64,000 nucleotides of DNA from Methylovorus mays (GCF_020531915.1 NZ_JAJAVG010000007.1:62001-126000), one strand, 5' to 3'; positions 35,072 through 45,421 are shown, counted from the stretch's first letter. Program-made: numbers and translations. The notes: generated from the sequence alone by a model not told the origin.

Positions 35072-35533
35072 ATGAAAAATCCTAATCCACGCAAGACGCA
35101 TCCACTGGTACTGGTTGCCGCCGTTGCACTGACCATTTTCAGCCTGCTGGGTAGCGCGGCGATTACCGGTCTGATTCCAGTGCATTCCGAAAAACAGGAT
35201 GCGGCGCAAAGCCTGACTGATGGCCGTCACCGTGACGCCGCCATTGCCAAGCCCCAGGCCGCTGCTGCGCCGGTTCCCGATCAGCATTCTTCAGCTTGCA
35301 GCAGCTGCGGCACGATTATTTCGATACGTACGGTTGAGGGTGAAGCCATAGCCCCTGCATTGCAAAAACCCGCATTGCAGGCACCCGATCGCGAGAACGA
35401 GAAACTGACCGCATACATCATCCAGGTGCGCATGGTGGATGGCGCCACCCATACCATTACGCAATATGACCGTCCACGCATCGCTGTTGGCGAGCAAGTC
35501 CGCCTGAGCATAGGGCGCCAGCTTAACGCTTAA
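35072..35533 (+). CDS. Membrane-anchored SlyB-like C-terminal domain protein
   Basis: A 153-residue protein with one N-terminal membrane helix (about 11-35). A linker follows, then a domain starting SSCGTIISIRTVEGE and ending YIIQVRMVDGATHTITQYDRPRIAVGEQVRL. That domain matches the soluble part of SlyB / 17-kDa-antigen proteins, which normally flank a glycine zipper; here the zipper is in the separate protein just upstream. A GGGAGG site precedes the ATG. As last gene of the trio it may act with the glycine-zipper protein as a split SlyB. That split is my inference. Confidence 0.75.
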   Translation: MKNPNPRKTHPLVLVAAVALTIFSLLGSAAITGLIPVHSEKQDAAQSLTDGRHRDAAIAKPQAAAAPVPDQHSSACSSCGTIISIRTVEGEAIAPALQKPALQAPDRENEKLTAYIIQVRMVDGATHTITQYDRPRIAVGEQVRLSIGRQLNA

Positions 35534-35544
35534 CGTTTCCCCGT

Positions 35545-35582
35545 GGCGGGCCTCTAATCCCCGAGGAGGTCCGCCTTTTTTC
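35545..35582 (+). terminator. Terminator after the sigma-54 envelope operon
   Basis: GGCGGGCCT (35545-35553) pairs with AGGTCCGCC (35567-35575), with one G-T pair, followed by six to seven T. It is the first of two tandem terminators. Confidence 0.85.
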
Positions 35583-35609
35583 TTCCCCCGCTGCCCGGAA
35601 ACGGGCAAT

Positions 35610-35640
35610 AAAAAACGCCCTCACGGGCGTTTTTTATTTT
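35610..35640. terminator. Second tandem terminator
   Basis: AAAAAACGCCC (35610-35620) pairs with GGGCGTTTTTT-like sequence from 35625 across a 4-base loop; symmetric A and T runs make it bidirectional. The 190 bases from here to the HAF gene hold no other gene. Confidence 0.9.
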
Positions 35641-35802
35641 TGACAGCTCCTGCCTGGCCTGTATTCATCCTCATTCATCGCCCCTTGCTCTGCCGCGCAT
35701 CTACGGCGACTCAATCCTCAATCACCCGCAAAAAAAATGATGGCTTGCTGGTAGAATTCGTAGCGGCATCAGCGAAACTTCATTGCCATTAAAAAAATAA
35801 CC

Positions 35803-35817
35803 AGTCGGCCACCGACT
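35803..35817 (+). promoter_or_regulatory. Small hairpin next to the HAF gene ribosome-binding site
   Basis: AGTCGG (35803-35808) and CCGACT (35812-35817) pair around a 3-base loop, six bases before the AAGGAAG ribosome-binding site of the TTG-started gene. It could affect translation or be an operator; evidence is slight. Confidence 0.4.
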
Positions 35818-35832
35818 TGATAAGGAAGAATC

Positions 35833-37926
35833 TTGCTTACCCCCCTCTTTCACTCTGCAGCCTCACACCCTGCTTGCGACGAGCCATTTGTGCAGCCTGT
35901 TAACAGCCGAGGAGCGTTATACCTGGCAGTATTAATAACCCTCCCGACCATGGGCAGCGCGTTGACCTGGGCAGCGGACACCGCAGATGGTCTTGGTTTT
36001 CTCTATGGCAACAATGCCGGGTCTTATGCCTATGCGATCAGTGCCGATGGCAGAGTGGTGACGGGCTATGGGGATACGGCATCAGGCTATAGCACGTTTC
36101 GCTGGACGGCAGCCGGGGGGATAATCGATCTGGGCAGCATCAACAATGGGGAGTCCAGCTATGCCACCGCCATCAATAGCGATGGCAGCGTTATTGTTGG
36201 CCAAAGTGGTACACAGGCCTTCCGCTGGACACAGGCGGGGGGCATGGTGGGCTTAGGATTCCTGTCCAGCGCGACAAATAGCGAAGCGATTGCGGTGAAT
36301 GCCGATGGCAGCGTTGTGGCAGGACGGGTGAGAAATTCAAATTACACCAATGTACAGGCATTTCGCTGGACCCAGGCTGACGGTATGGTCGGTCTGGGCT
36401 TTTTAACCGGCGGCAACTACAGCCAGGCCAATGGCATCAGTGGCGATGGCAGTATCCTGGTGGGCTCAAGCAATTATGCCAGCACCAACAATTTTCAAGC
36501 CTTCCGCTGGACGCAAACAGACGGTATGGTCGGCCTGGGATTTCTATCCGGCGGCAATAGCAGCGGTGCCAATGCCATCAGCTCTGATGGTAATGTCATT
36601 GTGGGCTCAAGCAACGATGCTAGTGGGAACACGCAGGCAATGCGCTGGACGCAGGCATCTGGCATGGTCGGGCTTGGGTATCTAACCGGTGGCAATTACA
36701 GTGAGGCGTATGCCACCAGTGCAAATGGCAGCGTCATTGTCGGCTTCAGCAACTCAGGCACATCGTCTGGCGAGGCCTTCCGCTGGACATCCTCAGGAGG
36801 CATGGCCAGCGTGGCAGACTGGCTGACCGCCGCCGGCGTGAGCATTGCGGGCTTTAACCAGTTTTCATCCGCATCGGGCGTCAGTGCTGACGGTAACACC
36901 GTAGTGGGATACGGGACCAATAGCAGTAATCGCACCGAAGCCTTCATTGCCCGCGTCGGCGGTACTGCGGATAGCTCCGGTGTCGTCGGCCTCACAGATC
37001 TGCAAACCAGCATGGGACAAACGCTGGCGGTGAGCAACCAGATGGAAGGCCTCACCACGTTGACCATGAATGGTGCTCATCACCGTCCACTCACGGAAAT
37101 GGCAGTGGGCAACAGTCGGTCTTGCGGCTGGGTAAGCGGCGATGCTGGAAGATATTACCGCCAGGCGAACGGCTACACCGGTCTCGCAGAAGTGGGGGCA
37201 TGCCATGATTTTGAGGAGCATGGTGTGCGTGTTGGCCTAGGGGTGGGGTCCAGCGTCAGCGATCTCAAGCTCGAAAACAAAGGGCATAGCCGTGTGGATG
37301 GCGAGTATGGTCTGGCCGAAGTGGACTGGCAGTTGCCCAATCTGCCCCTGCTGGCTTCCTTGCTTGGAACCTACGGCGTCTGGAATGCGGACCTGAGGCG
37401 TGGATATGCCATATCAGGCACGGCCCCTTCAACCGGCAGCACGGATATCACCGGCTATAGTCTGCGCGCCCGCCTTGATTGGCAAAATGCCTTCCATGTG
37501 GGACAAGTCGGTTTCAGCCCGCGCCTGGCTTATACCATTTATCGTTCTGAGGTGGATGCCTACCAGGAAAAAGGCGGATCGGCTCCTGCCAGCTTCGCGG
37601 ATCAGAACCATACTGGCCGAGAATTGCGCGGAGGCCTCACAGGCAAATATGCGCTCAGCGACAAAACCACTTTGCTGGCGCATGCCGAAGTGGCACACCG
37701 CTTTGATCAGCGCGCTGCCAATGTGGTCGGCAATATTAATGCCCTTGGCATCGGCATCGGCGTTGACATACGTGGCAACAAGATCGCACAAAACTGGGTA
37801 CGTGTGGGCGCAGAGCTGGATTACCGCGTAAACAACAGCAATCTGCTCAATCTGAGCACATTCATCGCCAGCGCCGGGCAGGACCCGGATATTTCGGCAG
37901 CGCTGAGCTGGAAAATGGCGTTCTGA
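35833..37926 (+). CDS. HAF-repeat autotransporter
   Basis: A 697-residue secreted protein starting at TTG, with AAGGAAG 4-5 bases upstream. A long signal region is followed by six to seven HAF-type repeats of about 45 residues in residues 50-375, each with an A-x-x-S-x-D-G-S-V-I-V-G core and a Q-A-F-R-W-T-Q end. The C-terminal 260 residues form an autotransporter beta-barrel, ending with alternating hydrophobic residues and a final phenylalanine (LSWKMAF). The passenger should be displayed on the outer surface, probably as an adhesin. No protease motif is seen. A conserved CGWVSGDAGRYYRQ precedes the barrel. Confidence 0.88.
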   Translation: MLTPLFHSAASHPACDEPFVQPVNSRGALYLAVLITLPTMGSALTWAADTADGLGFLYGNNAGSYAYAISADGRVVTGYGDTASGYSTFRWTAAGGIIDLGSINNGESSYATAINSDGSVIVGQSGTQAFRWTQAGGMVGLGFLSSATNSEAIAVNADGSVVAGRVRNSNYTNVQAFRWTQADGMVGLGFLTGGNYSQANGISGDGSILVGSSNYASTNNFQAFRWTQTDGMVGLGFLSGGNSSGANAISSDGNVIVGSSNDASGNTQAMRWTQASGMVGLGYLTGGNYSEAYATSANGSVIVGFSNSGTSSGEAFRWTSSGGMASVADWLTAAGVSIAGFNQFSSASGVSADGNTVVGYGTNSSNRTEAFIARVGGTADSSGVVGLTDLQTSMGQTLAVSNQMEGLTTLTMNGAHHRPLTEMAVGNSRSCGWVSGDAGRYYRQANGYTGLAEVGACHDFEEHGVRVGLGVGSSVSDLKLENKGHSRVDGEYGLAEVDWQLPNLPLLASLLGTYGVWNADLRRGYAISGTAPSTGSTDITGYSLRARLDWQNAFHVGQVGFSPRLAYTIYRSEVDAYQEKGGSAPASFADQNHTGRELRGGLTGKYALSDKTTLLAHAEVAHRFDQRAANVVGNINALGIGIGVDIRGNKIAQNWVRVGAELDYRVNNSNLLNLSTFIASAGQDPDISAALSWKMAF

Positions 37927-37973
37927 TCAGCAGACCCCAATCGGGGAAATCTAAAGACCGGAGCGAGCCTTAA

Positions 37974-38005
37974 AAAAAAGCCCTGTGGTAAGACAGGGCT
38001 TTTTT
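37974..38005. terminator. Terminator between HAF gene and PepSY gene
   Basis: AAAAAAGCCCTGT (37974-37986) and ACAGGGCTTTTTT (37993-38005) are exact complements around a 6-base loop. It serves both convergent genes. Confidence 0.92.
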
Positions 38006-38066
38006 CATGCTGTCAGGAGATCAGCCTGGGGAACGGGCTGACCTCATGCTCAGTCCAGACAGAAGA

Positions 38067-38594
38067 TTACTCTTTGCCGATCTGGTAGATCTCGCTGTGC
38101 GATTCCACGATCTTGCCGGAAGTGGCATCAACCTCAACCTTGATTTCCTTGCCATCCTTACCCACGATGTCGAACTCGTAAGTGGCAGCGCCGTCTTCTT
38201 CGATTTCGTATTCGACTTCGGTGATTTCACCTGGATGGGCTTCCAGTGCCGTCTTGCGTGCATCTGCTTCGCTGACCTTCATCTTGGCCTTGAACAGTGG
38301 GTCTTCAGCAGACTTCACTTCCTGTTCGATTTCAGTCACTTTGCCGCTCAGCGCGTTGCACTCAACATCCCAAGCCTTGCCATCAGCGGCTTCAATGTCG
38401 AACTCATACACTGGAACCTTTTTCTCCAGCTTCATTTCCACTTTTACCACGGTACCAGGCTTGGCCTTGGTCGCGGCAACCAGGCATTTTTCCAGGCTAA
38501 CCTTGGTCTTGGGGATTGCCAGATCGGCAGCAACCGCGCTATTAGCGGCAAATGCCAGGGCGATCAGTGCAGCACCAACAGATAATTTTTTCAT
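38067..38594 (-). CDS. Exported double PepSY domain protein
   Basis: A 175-residue protein with a signal peptide ([23 protein letters not shown]). Two PepSY-like repeats follow: one around [20 protein letters not shown] to [13 protein letters not shown] and one around [17 protein letters not shown] to [13 protein letters not shown]. PepSY domains often inhibit peptidases or sense cell-wall state. I use the ATG at 38594; an upstream frame lacks similarity. It lies between a terminator and thyA and may share no promoter with thyA (149-base gap). The binding partner is unknown. Confidence 0.86.
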   Translation of the reverse strand: MKKLSVGAALIALAFAANSAVAADLAIPKTKVSLEKCLVAATKAKPGTVVKVEMKLEKKVPVYEFDIEAADGKAWDVECNALSGKVTEIEQEVKSAEDPLFKAKMKVSEADARKTALEAHPGEITEVEYEIEEDGAATYEFDIVGKDGKEIKVEVDATSGKIVESHSEIYQIGKE

Positions 38595-38743
38595 AGTAAC
38601 AACTCCATAGTGATTAAAAAAACAGTCAGCAAGAATTTGCAAGCAAAACCAATGCCGACAACAGCTTACAGCCAGATTATGGCATTTATTATAGTTATTG
38701 AAATGTGACGCTTGTGCGGGAAAAGCAAAGCTTCTCGTCAAGC

Positions 38744-39538
38744 TCAAACAGCGACAGGTGCCTTGATGGGCGGATATGGATCGTAATTCTGCAGGGTAAA
38801 ATCTTCATACCGGAATGCAAAAATATCACGCACGTCTGGGTTGATTTGCATCGTGGGCAAGCTGCGTGGCGTACGCGACAACTGCTCTTTCACCTGCTCC
38901 AGATGGTTGAGATAAATGTGCGCATCGCCCAATGTATGCACAAAATCGCCCAGTTTAAGCCCACATACCTGCGCCACCATCATGGTGAGCAAGGCATAAG
39001 AGGCAATGTTAAAGGGCACGCCAAGGAAGATATCCGCGCTACGCTGATATAGCTGGCAACTGAGCTTGCCATCTGCCACATAAAATTGGAAGAAGGCATG
39101 GCAAGGCGGCAGCTTCATCTGGTCGACATCGGCCACATTCCAGGCGGACACGATCAGTCGACGCGAATCCGGATTGCGCTTGATGGCATCCACCACCTGG
39201 GTGATCTGGTCGATATGGCTGCCATCCGGCTTGGGCCAGTTGCGCCACTGGTAACCATACACCGGGCCCAGATTGCCCTCGGCATCGGCCCATTCGTCCC
39301 AGATGGTGACGCCGTTTTCCTTGAGATAGGCAATATTGGTACTGCCTTGCAGGAACCACAGCAACTCGTGGATGATGGATTTCAGATGTACTTTTTTGGT
39401 AGTGAGCAGCGGAAAACCAGCCGCCAGATCAAACCGCATCTGGTAACCGAATACGGACAGAGTGCCGGTACCGGTTCTGTCTTCCTTCTTGTGGCCATGC
39501 TCAAGCACATGGCGCATCAGATCATGATAGGTTTGCAT
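38744..39538 (-). CDS. thyA: Thymidylate synthase
   Basis: Makes dTMP from dUMP with methylene-tetrahydrofolate. The 264-residue length is that of E. coli ThyA. The nucleophile cysteine is in [12 protein letters not shown] and the folate/dUMP site in [18 protein letters not shown]. The C terminus ends KAPVAV as expected. Start is the family-typical [15 protein letters not shown]. It lies 29 bases after thrC on the same strand, so co-transcription with hom-thrC is possible. Confidence 0.97.
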   Translation of the reverse strand: MQTYHDLMRHVLEHGHKKEDRTGTGTLSVFGYQMRFDLAAGFPLLTTKKVHLKSIIHELLWFLQGSTNIAYLKENGVTIWDEWADAEGNLGPVYGYQWRNWPKPDGSHIDQITQVVDAIKRNPDSRRLIVSAWNVADVDQMKLPPCHAFFQFYVADGKLSCQLYQRSADIFLGVPFNIASYALLTMMVAQVCGLKLGDFVHTLGDAHIYLNHLEQVKEQLSRTPRSLPTMQINPDVRDIFAFRYEDFTLQNYDPYPPIKAPVAV

Positions 39539-39567
39539 AAGGTGACGGCTTTCCGCGTAAATCCAGC

Positions 39568-41001
39568 CTAATCGGCGGTGTGGTCGACAATGAATTGCTT
39601 GATGGCCTGCACATCGGCATCCATCACTTCAAAGCGCTGCGGCAAATCTTCCAGGCCTTGCAGGCTCGCAGGGCGCTCCGGCTTGTGGCCCAGCGCTTCC
39701 TGAATCGCATCTTCAAACTTGACCGGCAATGCTGTTTCCAGCACCAGCATGGGGGTAGCCGCATCACGCACTTGCAACGCGACTTTCAGGCCGTCGGCAG
39801 TGTGGGTATCAATGGTGACACCATACTTGGCCTGCGTCTCACGTATCGTCTGCATGCGGGCGGCATGGTTGCTGCTGCCAGATACAAACCCATAATCGGC
39901 CACCTGAGCAAACAGGCCATCGTCATTCAGATCAAAGGCACCGCCCTGATCTACCTTGCTCCACAAGGCACGCACCTTGGCGGCATCGCGCCCGGTCAGA
40001 TCAAACACAAAGCGCTCAAAGTTGGAGGCTTTGCTGATGTCCATGGACGGGCTGGAGGTGTGGTAGGTATTGGCCGAGCCACGTGGACGGTACACGCCAG
40101 TCTTGAAGAACTCGTCCAGCACATCGTTTTCATTGGTGGCGACCACCAGCTTGTCGATGGGCAAGCCCATCATGCGTGCCACATGGCCGGCGCAGACATT
40201 GCCAAAATTGCCAGATGGCACGGCAAAGCTGACTTTTTCCGTGTTGCTGCGGGTCACTGCAAAGTAGCCCTTGAAGTAGTAAACCACTTGCGCCGCGACG
40301 CGCGCCCAGTTGATGGAATTCACCGCGCCTATCTTGTTCTTGGCTTTGAACGCGGCGTCATTGGATACTGCCTTGACGATATCCTGCGCGTCATCAAACA
40401 CGCCGTTGACGGCGATATTGAAAATGTTCTCATCCTGCAGGCTGAACATCTGGGCGGTCTGGAAGCGGCTCATTTTCTTGTGCGGCGACAACATGAACAC
40501 CTTGACGCCTTTTTTTCCGCGCATGGCGTACTCAGCCGCAGAGCCAGTGTCGCCCGAGGTGGCACCCAGAATATTGGTGGTCTCGCCTTTTTTCGCCAGT
40601 ACATATTCAAACAGATTGCCCAGCAGCTGCATGGCCATATCCTTGAAGGCCAGGGTCGGGCCATTGGACAGGGACAGTAGATAAAGATTGTCTTCCAGTT
40701 TGAGCGTAGGCGTAATGTCCTCGGCGCTCTGCTCAGGCCGCGCATAGGCATACACATCGGCACGGTAGGTCTTGTCGACAATCGCGCGCAGATCCGCTGG
40801 CGGAATATCGTCCGCGAGCAGCGAAAGAATGCTGAATGCCAGATCGCGGTAATTCATGCCGCGCAAGCGTGTCAGGTCCGCATCGCTCAGCTGTGGATAT
40901 TGCTCGGGCAAATACAGGCCGCCGTCTGGCGCCAGACCACCCAGCAGGATTTCGGTAAACGAGAGTGCAGGCGACTGCCCGCGGGTACTGATGTACTTCA
41001 T
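39568..41001 (-). CDS. thrC: Threonine synthase
   Basis: Final step of threonine synthesis: converts O-phosphohomoserine to threonine. The 477-residue PLP enzyme is of the longer class common in proteobacteria and fungi. The PLP lysine is in [15 protein letters not shown], and the phosphate loop SGNFGN follows in the middle. Start codon overlaps the hom stop by one base (TAATG), showing translational coupling. It begins [15 protein letters not shown], typical for the family. Confidence 0.96.
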   Translation of the reverse strand: MKYISTRGQSPALSFTEILLGGLAPDGGLYLPEQYPQLSDADLTRLRGMNYRDLAFSILSLLADDIPPADLRAIVDKTYRADVYAYARPEQSAEDITPTLKLEDNLYLLSLSNGPTLAFKDMAMQLLGNLFEYVLAKKGETTNILGATSGDTGSAAEYAMRGKKGVKVFMLSPHKKMSRFQTAQMFSLQDENIFNIAVNGVFDDAQDIVKAVSNDAAFKAKNKIGAVNSINWARVAAQVVYYFKGYFAVTRSNTEKVSFAVPSGNFGNVCAGHVARMMGLPIDKLVVATNENDVLDEFFKTGVYRPRGSANTYHTSSPSMDISKASNFERFVFDLTGRDAAKVRALWSKVDQGGAFDLNDDGLFAQVADYGFVSGSSNHAARMQTIRETQAKYGVTIDTHTADGLKVALQVRDAATPMLVLETALPVKFEDAIQEALGHKPERPASLQGLEDLPQRFEVMDADVQAIKQFIVDHTAD

Positions 41002-42314
41002 TATCGGCCCAGTTCTTCCATACGCAATTTGGTGATCTTGCCGGCAATGGCAGGCAAGGCTTCAATCGCAGCAATCGCGCTATCCATGTTTTTCTCTACG
41101 GTCACATGGGTGAGGATGATGATATCGGCCTGATCCTCGCCCTCTTCCGGCTCTTTCTGGATCATGGCATCGATCGAAATATCGCGGTCACCCAGGATGC
41201 GGGTCACTTCGGCCAGCACGCCCGGCTTGTCCATGGCACGCAAGCGCAGGTAATAGGCGCTGCTGATATCGCTGATCGGCAATACCGGCAGATCCTGCAG
41301 CTGCTCATCCTGGAAAGCCAGATAAGGCACGCGCTGGTCAACAGCTGCATCCATCATGCGCGCCACATCCACCAGATCAGCTACCACAGCACTGGCGGTA
41401 GGCTCGGCACCGGCACCGGCACCGTAATACAAGGTGGGACCCACGGCATCGCCCTTCACCACTACGGCGTTCATGGCGCCATTCACATTGGCAATCAGGC
41501 GCTTTTCCGGAATCAGGGTCGGGTGCACGCGCAACTCCACTCCGGCTTCACTGCGTTTGGTAATACCCAGCAGCTTGATGCGATAACCGAGTTCCTCGGC
41601 ATACTTGATATCGACCGCATCCAGGCGGGTAATGCCTTCGGTATAGGCTTTATCGAACTGCGGATGTGTACCGAAACCAATGGCAGACAGAATCGCAAGC
41701 TTGTGGGCAGCATCAATGCCTTCCACGTCGAAGGTGGGGTCAGCCTCGGCATAGCCCAGGCGTTGCGCTTCTTTCAGCACATCGGCAAAGGTCAGGCCTT
41801 TTTCACGCATTTCGGAAAGAATGAAGTTGGTGGTGCCATTGATAATGCCGGCAATCCACTCAATACGGTTGGCACTCAGGCCCTCACGCAGTGCCTTGAT
41901 GATGGGGATGCCACCAGCGACGGCAGCCTCAAAGGCGACGATCACGCCTTTGGCGCGCGCGGCCGCAAAAATCTCCTTGCCGTGCAGGGCAATCAGCGCC
42001 TTGTTGGCAGTCACCACGTGCTTGCCATTGGCAATCGCCTGCAACACCAGTTCGCGGGCAATGGTATAGCCACCGATCAGCTCCACCACCACATCAATCG
42101 TGGGGTCACTCACCACGGCAAACGCGTCGTCAGTGACGTCCGCCTTGCCCTGGGTCACTTGGCGAGCCAGTTCCAGATTGCGGTCAGCCACGCGGGTAAT
42201 GCGAATGTCACGGCCGGAACGCCGCGCAATTTCATCATGGTTACGGGTCAGCACGGTGTAAGTGCCGCCGCCCACCGTACCAATACCCAACAAGCCTACA
42301 TTGATTGATTTCAT
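41001..42314 (-). CDS. hom: Homoserine dehydrogenase with ACT domain
   Basis: Reduces aspartate semialdehyde to homoserine for threonine and methionine. The 437-residue protein has an N-terminal NAD(P) loop VGLLGIGTVGGGTY, the catalytic half with AAVAGGIPIIKALREGL and EGIDAAHKLAILS, and a C-terminal ACT domain (LRLRAMDKPGVLAEVTRIL) that usually gives feedback inhibition by threonine. I start at the ATG at 42314 (MKSINVGLL). An operon with alaA upstream (72-base gap) and thrC downstream is likely. Confidence 0.96.
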   Translation of the reverse strand: MKSINVGLLGIGTVGGGTYTVLTRNHDEIARRSGRDIRITRVADRNLELARQVTQGKADVTDDAFAVVSDPTIDVVVELIGGYTIARELVLQAIANGKHVVTANKALIALHGKEIFAAARAKGVIVAFEAAVAGGIPIIKALREGLSANRIEWIAGIINGTTNFILSEMREKGLTFADVLKEAQRLGYAEADPTFDVEGIDAAHKLAILSAIGFGTHPQFDKAYTEGITRLDAVDIKYAEELGYRIKLLGITKRSEAGVELRVHPTLIPEKRLIANVNGAMNAVVVKGDAVGPTLYYGAGAGAEPTASAVVADLVDVARMMDAAVDQRVPYLAFQDEQLQDLPVLPISDISSAYYLRLRAMDKPGVLAEVTRILGDRDISIDAMIQKEPEEGEDQADIIILTHVTVEKNMDSAIAAIEALPAIAGKITKLRMEELGR

Positions 42315-42386
42315 ATTCACGCTGATCTTTTTAAAGTAAACAATGGCAACCACACGCGGCCATCTCAAGCCGCGGCAGATGGCGCG

Positions 42387-43628
42387 TTATGCGCTGATTT
42401 TGTCTGTGCCGTGCTTCTTGCGATAGCCTTCCAGGAAGCGGGCAATACGCTTGATCGCTTCGGTCAGGTCATCCACATTGGGCAGGAACACCACGCGGAA
42501 ATGATCCGGCTTTTTCCAGTTGAACCCACTGCCCTGCACCAGCAGGACTTTTTCTTCCAGCAGCAGGTCAAGAATGAACTGCTGGTCATCCTTGATCGGG
42601 TAAATCTTGGGGTCCAGCCGCGGGAACAGATACATGGCCGCCGCTGGCTTTTCACAGGTAACACCAGGAATCGCCGTCAGCAGCTCATAGGCCAGGTCAC
42701 GCTGTTTGCAGAGTCGTCCGCCCGGGGCCACCAGATCGTTGATGCTCTGATAACCGCCCAGCGCGGTCTGGATGGCCAATTGCCCTGGCACATTGGCACA
42801 GAGGCGCATGGAAGCCAGCATATTCAGGCCTTCAATATAATCACCGGCATGCCGCTTTTCACCGGACACCACCAACCAGCCAGCACGGTAGCCGCAGGTA
42901 CGGTAATTTTTGGACAAGCCATTGAAGGTCACAAACAGCACGTCATCCGCCAGCGAGGCGATGGAGGTGTGCGTGTTGCCGTCGTACAGCACCTTGTCGT
43001 AAATCTCGTCGGCAAAAATCACCAGGCCGTGATGGCGGGCGATTTCGATAATACCTTCCAGCGTTTCACGCGGATAAAGCGCACCGGTCGGGTTGTTCGG
43101 ATTGATGATGACAATGCCGCGCGTGTTGGCGGTGATCTTGGACTCGATGTCCTTGAGATCAGGCAACCAGCCGGTGTTTTCATCGCACAGGTAGTGGCGG
43201 GCAGTACCGCCAGCCAAGGTGACAGCCGCTGTCCACAATGGATAGTCGGGCATGGGCACCAGCACCTGGTCGCCATTATTAAGCAGTGCCTGCATCGCCA
43301 TGACGATCAGCTCGGATACGCCATTGCCGATGATGATGTCATCGATGGTCACACCCGCAATATTCTTCTGCTGGGTGTAATGCATGATGGCTTTGCGTGC
43401 GGCAAACAGGCCCTTGGAATCGGTATAACCGGAAGCCTGATCCATATTGTGGATCACGTCCTGCAGAATCTCCTCAGGCGCTTCAAAACCAAACGGTGCC
43501 GGGTTGCCGATATTGAGCTTGATGATGCGGTGGCCGTCTTCTTCCATTTCGCGCGCGCGCGCCAATACCGGGCCGCGAATGTCGTAGCACACGTTATTGA
43601 GTTTGGAAGACTTGAGTAATGGATCCAC
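42387..43628 (-). CDS. alaA: Alanine-type aminotransferase
   Basis: A 413-residue fold-type I PLP aminotransferase close to E. coli AlaA (YfbQ), which transfers amino groups between glutamate and pyruvate. The PLP lysine is in FNGLSKNYRTCGYRAGW, the substrate region in KLNIGNPAPFGFEAP, and the C-terminal arginine in PDHFRVVFLP. It lies upstream of hom and thrC in the same direction, a common arrangement in betaproteobacteria. Exact donor and acceptor are inferred from the family. Confidence 0.92.
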   Translation of the reverse strand: MDPLLKSSKLNNVCYDIRGPVLARAREMEEDGHRIIKLNIGNPAPFGFEAPEEILQDVIHNMDQASGYTDSKGLFAARKAIMHYTQQKNIAGVTIDDIIIGNGVSELIVMAMQALLNNGDQVLVPMPDYPLWTAAVTLAGGTARHYLCDENTGWLPDLKDIESKITANTRGIVIINPNNPTGALYPRETLEGIIEIARHHGLVIFADEIYDKVLYDGNTHTSIASLADDVLFVTFNGLSKNYRTCGYRAGWLVVSGEKRHAGDYIEGLNMLASMRLCANVPGQLAIQTALGGYQSINDLVAPGGRLCKQRDLAYELLTAIPGVTCEKPAAAMYLFPRLDPKIYPIKDDQQFILDLLLEEKVLLVQGSGFNWKKPDHFRVVFLPNVDDLTEAIKRIARFLEGYRKKHGTDKISA

Positions 43629-43710
43629 GGCGGAAAACCTGACGAAAAAAATGTGTTATCTTACATTGTCATAGCCTTATCAGGCAATTTAAAGCCAGGA
43701 CTGACAACCA

Positions 43711-44094
43711 ATGAAACTGCATTTGACCCAGGCGGCTGGCAATCAGCTGATTACCGGACATGCGCCCGAGTGGGTAGAGGTGAATGCTCAGCGCTATCAC
43801 GGCAGCCTGCTGGTGCTACCCAACCTGCTGGTGACCGATTGGCCGGTGACCGACTTTGATGCTCTTACCGTACAGGATTTCGAGCGCATTGCTGAGCTGG
43901 CGCCCGAGGTTGTATTGCTGGGCACTGGCGACAAGCACCGGTTTATCCATCCCCGCCTGACAGCATCACTCACTGCACGCGGCATCCCGGTGGAATGCAT
44001 GACCACGGCTGCCGCCTGTCGCACTTACAATATCCTGATGGCAGAAGACAGGCATGTCGCCGCCGCACTGCTGGTGAACCCTGCGGCCAACTAA
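43711..44094 (+). CDS. Mth938-fold protein (DUF498)
   Basis: A 127-residue protein with the family signature LVTDWPVTDFDALTVQDF, LLGTGDKHRFIHPRL and MTTAAACRTYNILMAEDR. The fold is known from Mth938 and the human complex I assembly factor NDUFAF3; the bacterial function is not established. It is divergent from alaA and followed by a terminator, so probably monocistronic. Confidence 0.88.
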   Translation: MKLHLTQAAGNQLITGHAPEWVEVNAQRYHGSLLVLPNLLVTDWPVTDFDALTVQDFERIAELAPEVVLLGTGDKHRFIHPRLTASLTARGIPVECMTTAAACRTYNILMAEDRHVAAALLVNPAAN

Positions 44095-44113
44095 CCGGAT
44101 TTGCATCCTGATC

Positions 44114-44135
44114 AGCGCCGCCTGACGGCGCTTTT
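44114..44135 (+). terminator. Terminator after the Mth938-fold gene
   Basis: AGCGCCG (44114-44120) pairs with CGGCGCT (44126-44132) around a 5-base loop, followed by T3. It lies 20 bases after the stop. Confidence 0.85.
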
Positions 44136-44200
44136 ACCTTGCTTGGGATTTACCCAGCTGCGCGCCGACAGCAAATCAGATGCGCACAGCCGGGAAGGAG

Positions 44201-45421
44201 TTACAGACCGCGACGCGAGAAGGTCAGCGTGGCGTTGGTGCCGCCAAAGCCAAAGCTGTTGGACAGCGCAGTCTGGATATTGGCGTTATCAATACGCTGG
44301 CGCACGATGTTCAGGCCTTCGGCAGCCGGGTCCAGCGTTTCAATATTGGCTGAAGCCGCAATGAAGTTGTTTTCCATCATCAGCAGCGTATAGATCGCTT
44401 CATTCACACCCGCAGCACCCAGTGCATGACCGGACAATGACTTGGTGGAGGCAATGGCGGTATTGCTATCGCCAAACACGGCGCGAATGGCTTCCAGTTC
44501 CTTGAGGTCGCCCACAGGTGTACTGGTCCCGTGAGTGTTGATGTAATCCACACCACCCTCCACGCCCTGCAACGCCAGGCGCATGCAGCGCTCGGCACCT
44601 TCCCCGCTTGGAGCCACCATGTCGTAGCCATCGGAAGTCGCGCCGTATCCCACCACTTCGGCATAAATCTTGGCACCACGTGCCTTGGCATGCTCGTATT
44701 CTTCCAGCACCACGATACCGCCACCGCCGGAGATCACGAAACCATCGCGATTGGCATCATAGGTACGCGACGCCTTTTCGGGCGTGTCGTTATATTTGCT
44801 GGAAAGCGCGCCCATGCCATCGAACATAAAAGACAGCGTCCAGTGCTCTTCCTCGCCACCGCCGGCAAACACGATATCCTGCTTGCCCAGCTGAATCTGC
44901 TCCAGCCCGGCGCCTATGCAATGCGCGCTGGTCGCGCAGGCGGAGCTGATGGCGTAGTTGATACCCTTGATCTCGGCGCCGGTCGCCAGACAGGCGGAAA
45001 CACCGCTCGCCATGGCCTTGGTCACCATGTAAGGGCCTACGCGACGCACGCCCTTTTCACGCAGGGTATCAATGCCGTTCATGATGCTTTCATGCGAAGC
45101 ACCGCCCTGGCCTACGATCAGGCCAGTACGAATATTGGACACCAGTTCCTTGGGCAGGCCAGCATCGGCAATGGCTTCCTGCATGGCAAGCCAGGCATAG
45201 GCATGGCCCTTGGCCATGAAGCGCATCAGCTTGCGGTCAATCAACTCTTCCACGTTCAGGTTTTTGATTGACCCGGCGACGTGCGAACGCAGCCCCTGAT
45301 CAGCATATTCCTGCTGAAAAGTAATACCGGAACGGCCTGCCTGCAGGCTTTCCAGCACTTCGGATTTATTGTTGCCTAGGCTGGAGACAATCCCCATGCC
45401 AGTTACTACTACACGACGCAT
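44201..45421 (-). CDS. fabB: Beta-ketoacyl-ACP synthase I
   Basis: Elongates acyl-ACP, including the unsaturated branch that starts with FabA. The 406-residue protein has the nucleophile cysteine in [13 protein letters not shown] and the two catalytic histidines in [14 protein letters not shown] and [13 protein letters not shown] start at the ATG at 45421 because GAGGAA lies seven bases upstream; the longer frame uses a GTG. It is downstream of fabA on the same strand with a 185-base gap. Confidence 0.95.
   Translation of the reverse strand: MRRVVVTGMGIVSSLGNNKSEVLESLQAGRSGITFQQEYADQGLRSHVAGSIKNLNVEELIDRKLMRFMAKGHAYAWLAMQEAIADAGLPKELVSNIRTGLIVGQGGASHESIMNGIDTLREKGVRRVGPYMVTKAMASGVSACLATGAEIKGINYAISSACATSAHCIGAGLEQIQLGKQDIVFAGGGEEEHWTLSFMFDGMGALSSKYNDTPEKASRTYDANRDGFVISGGGGIVVLEEYEHAKARGAKIYAEVVGYGATSDGYDMVAPSGEGAERCMRLALQGVEGGVDYINTHGTSTPVGDLKELEAIRAVFGDSNTAIASTKSLSGHALGAAGVNEAIYTLLMMENNFIAASANIETLDPAAEGLNIVRQRIDNANIQTALSNSFGFGGTNATLTFSRRGL

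Noticed and set aside
36100-36800. DNA tandem repeats as a mobile or recombining element
   Set aside because: The similarity follows the HAF protein repeats with many silent changes, so it is an old protein repeat and not a recent DNA duplication.
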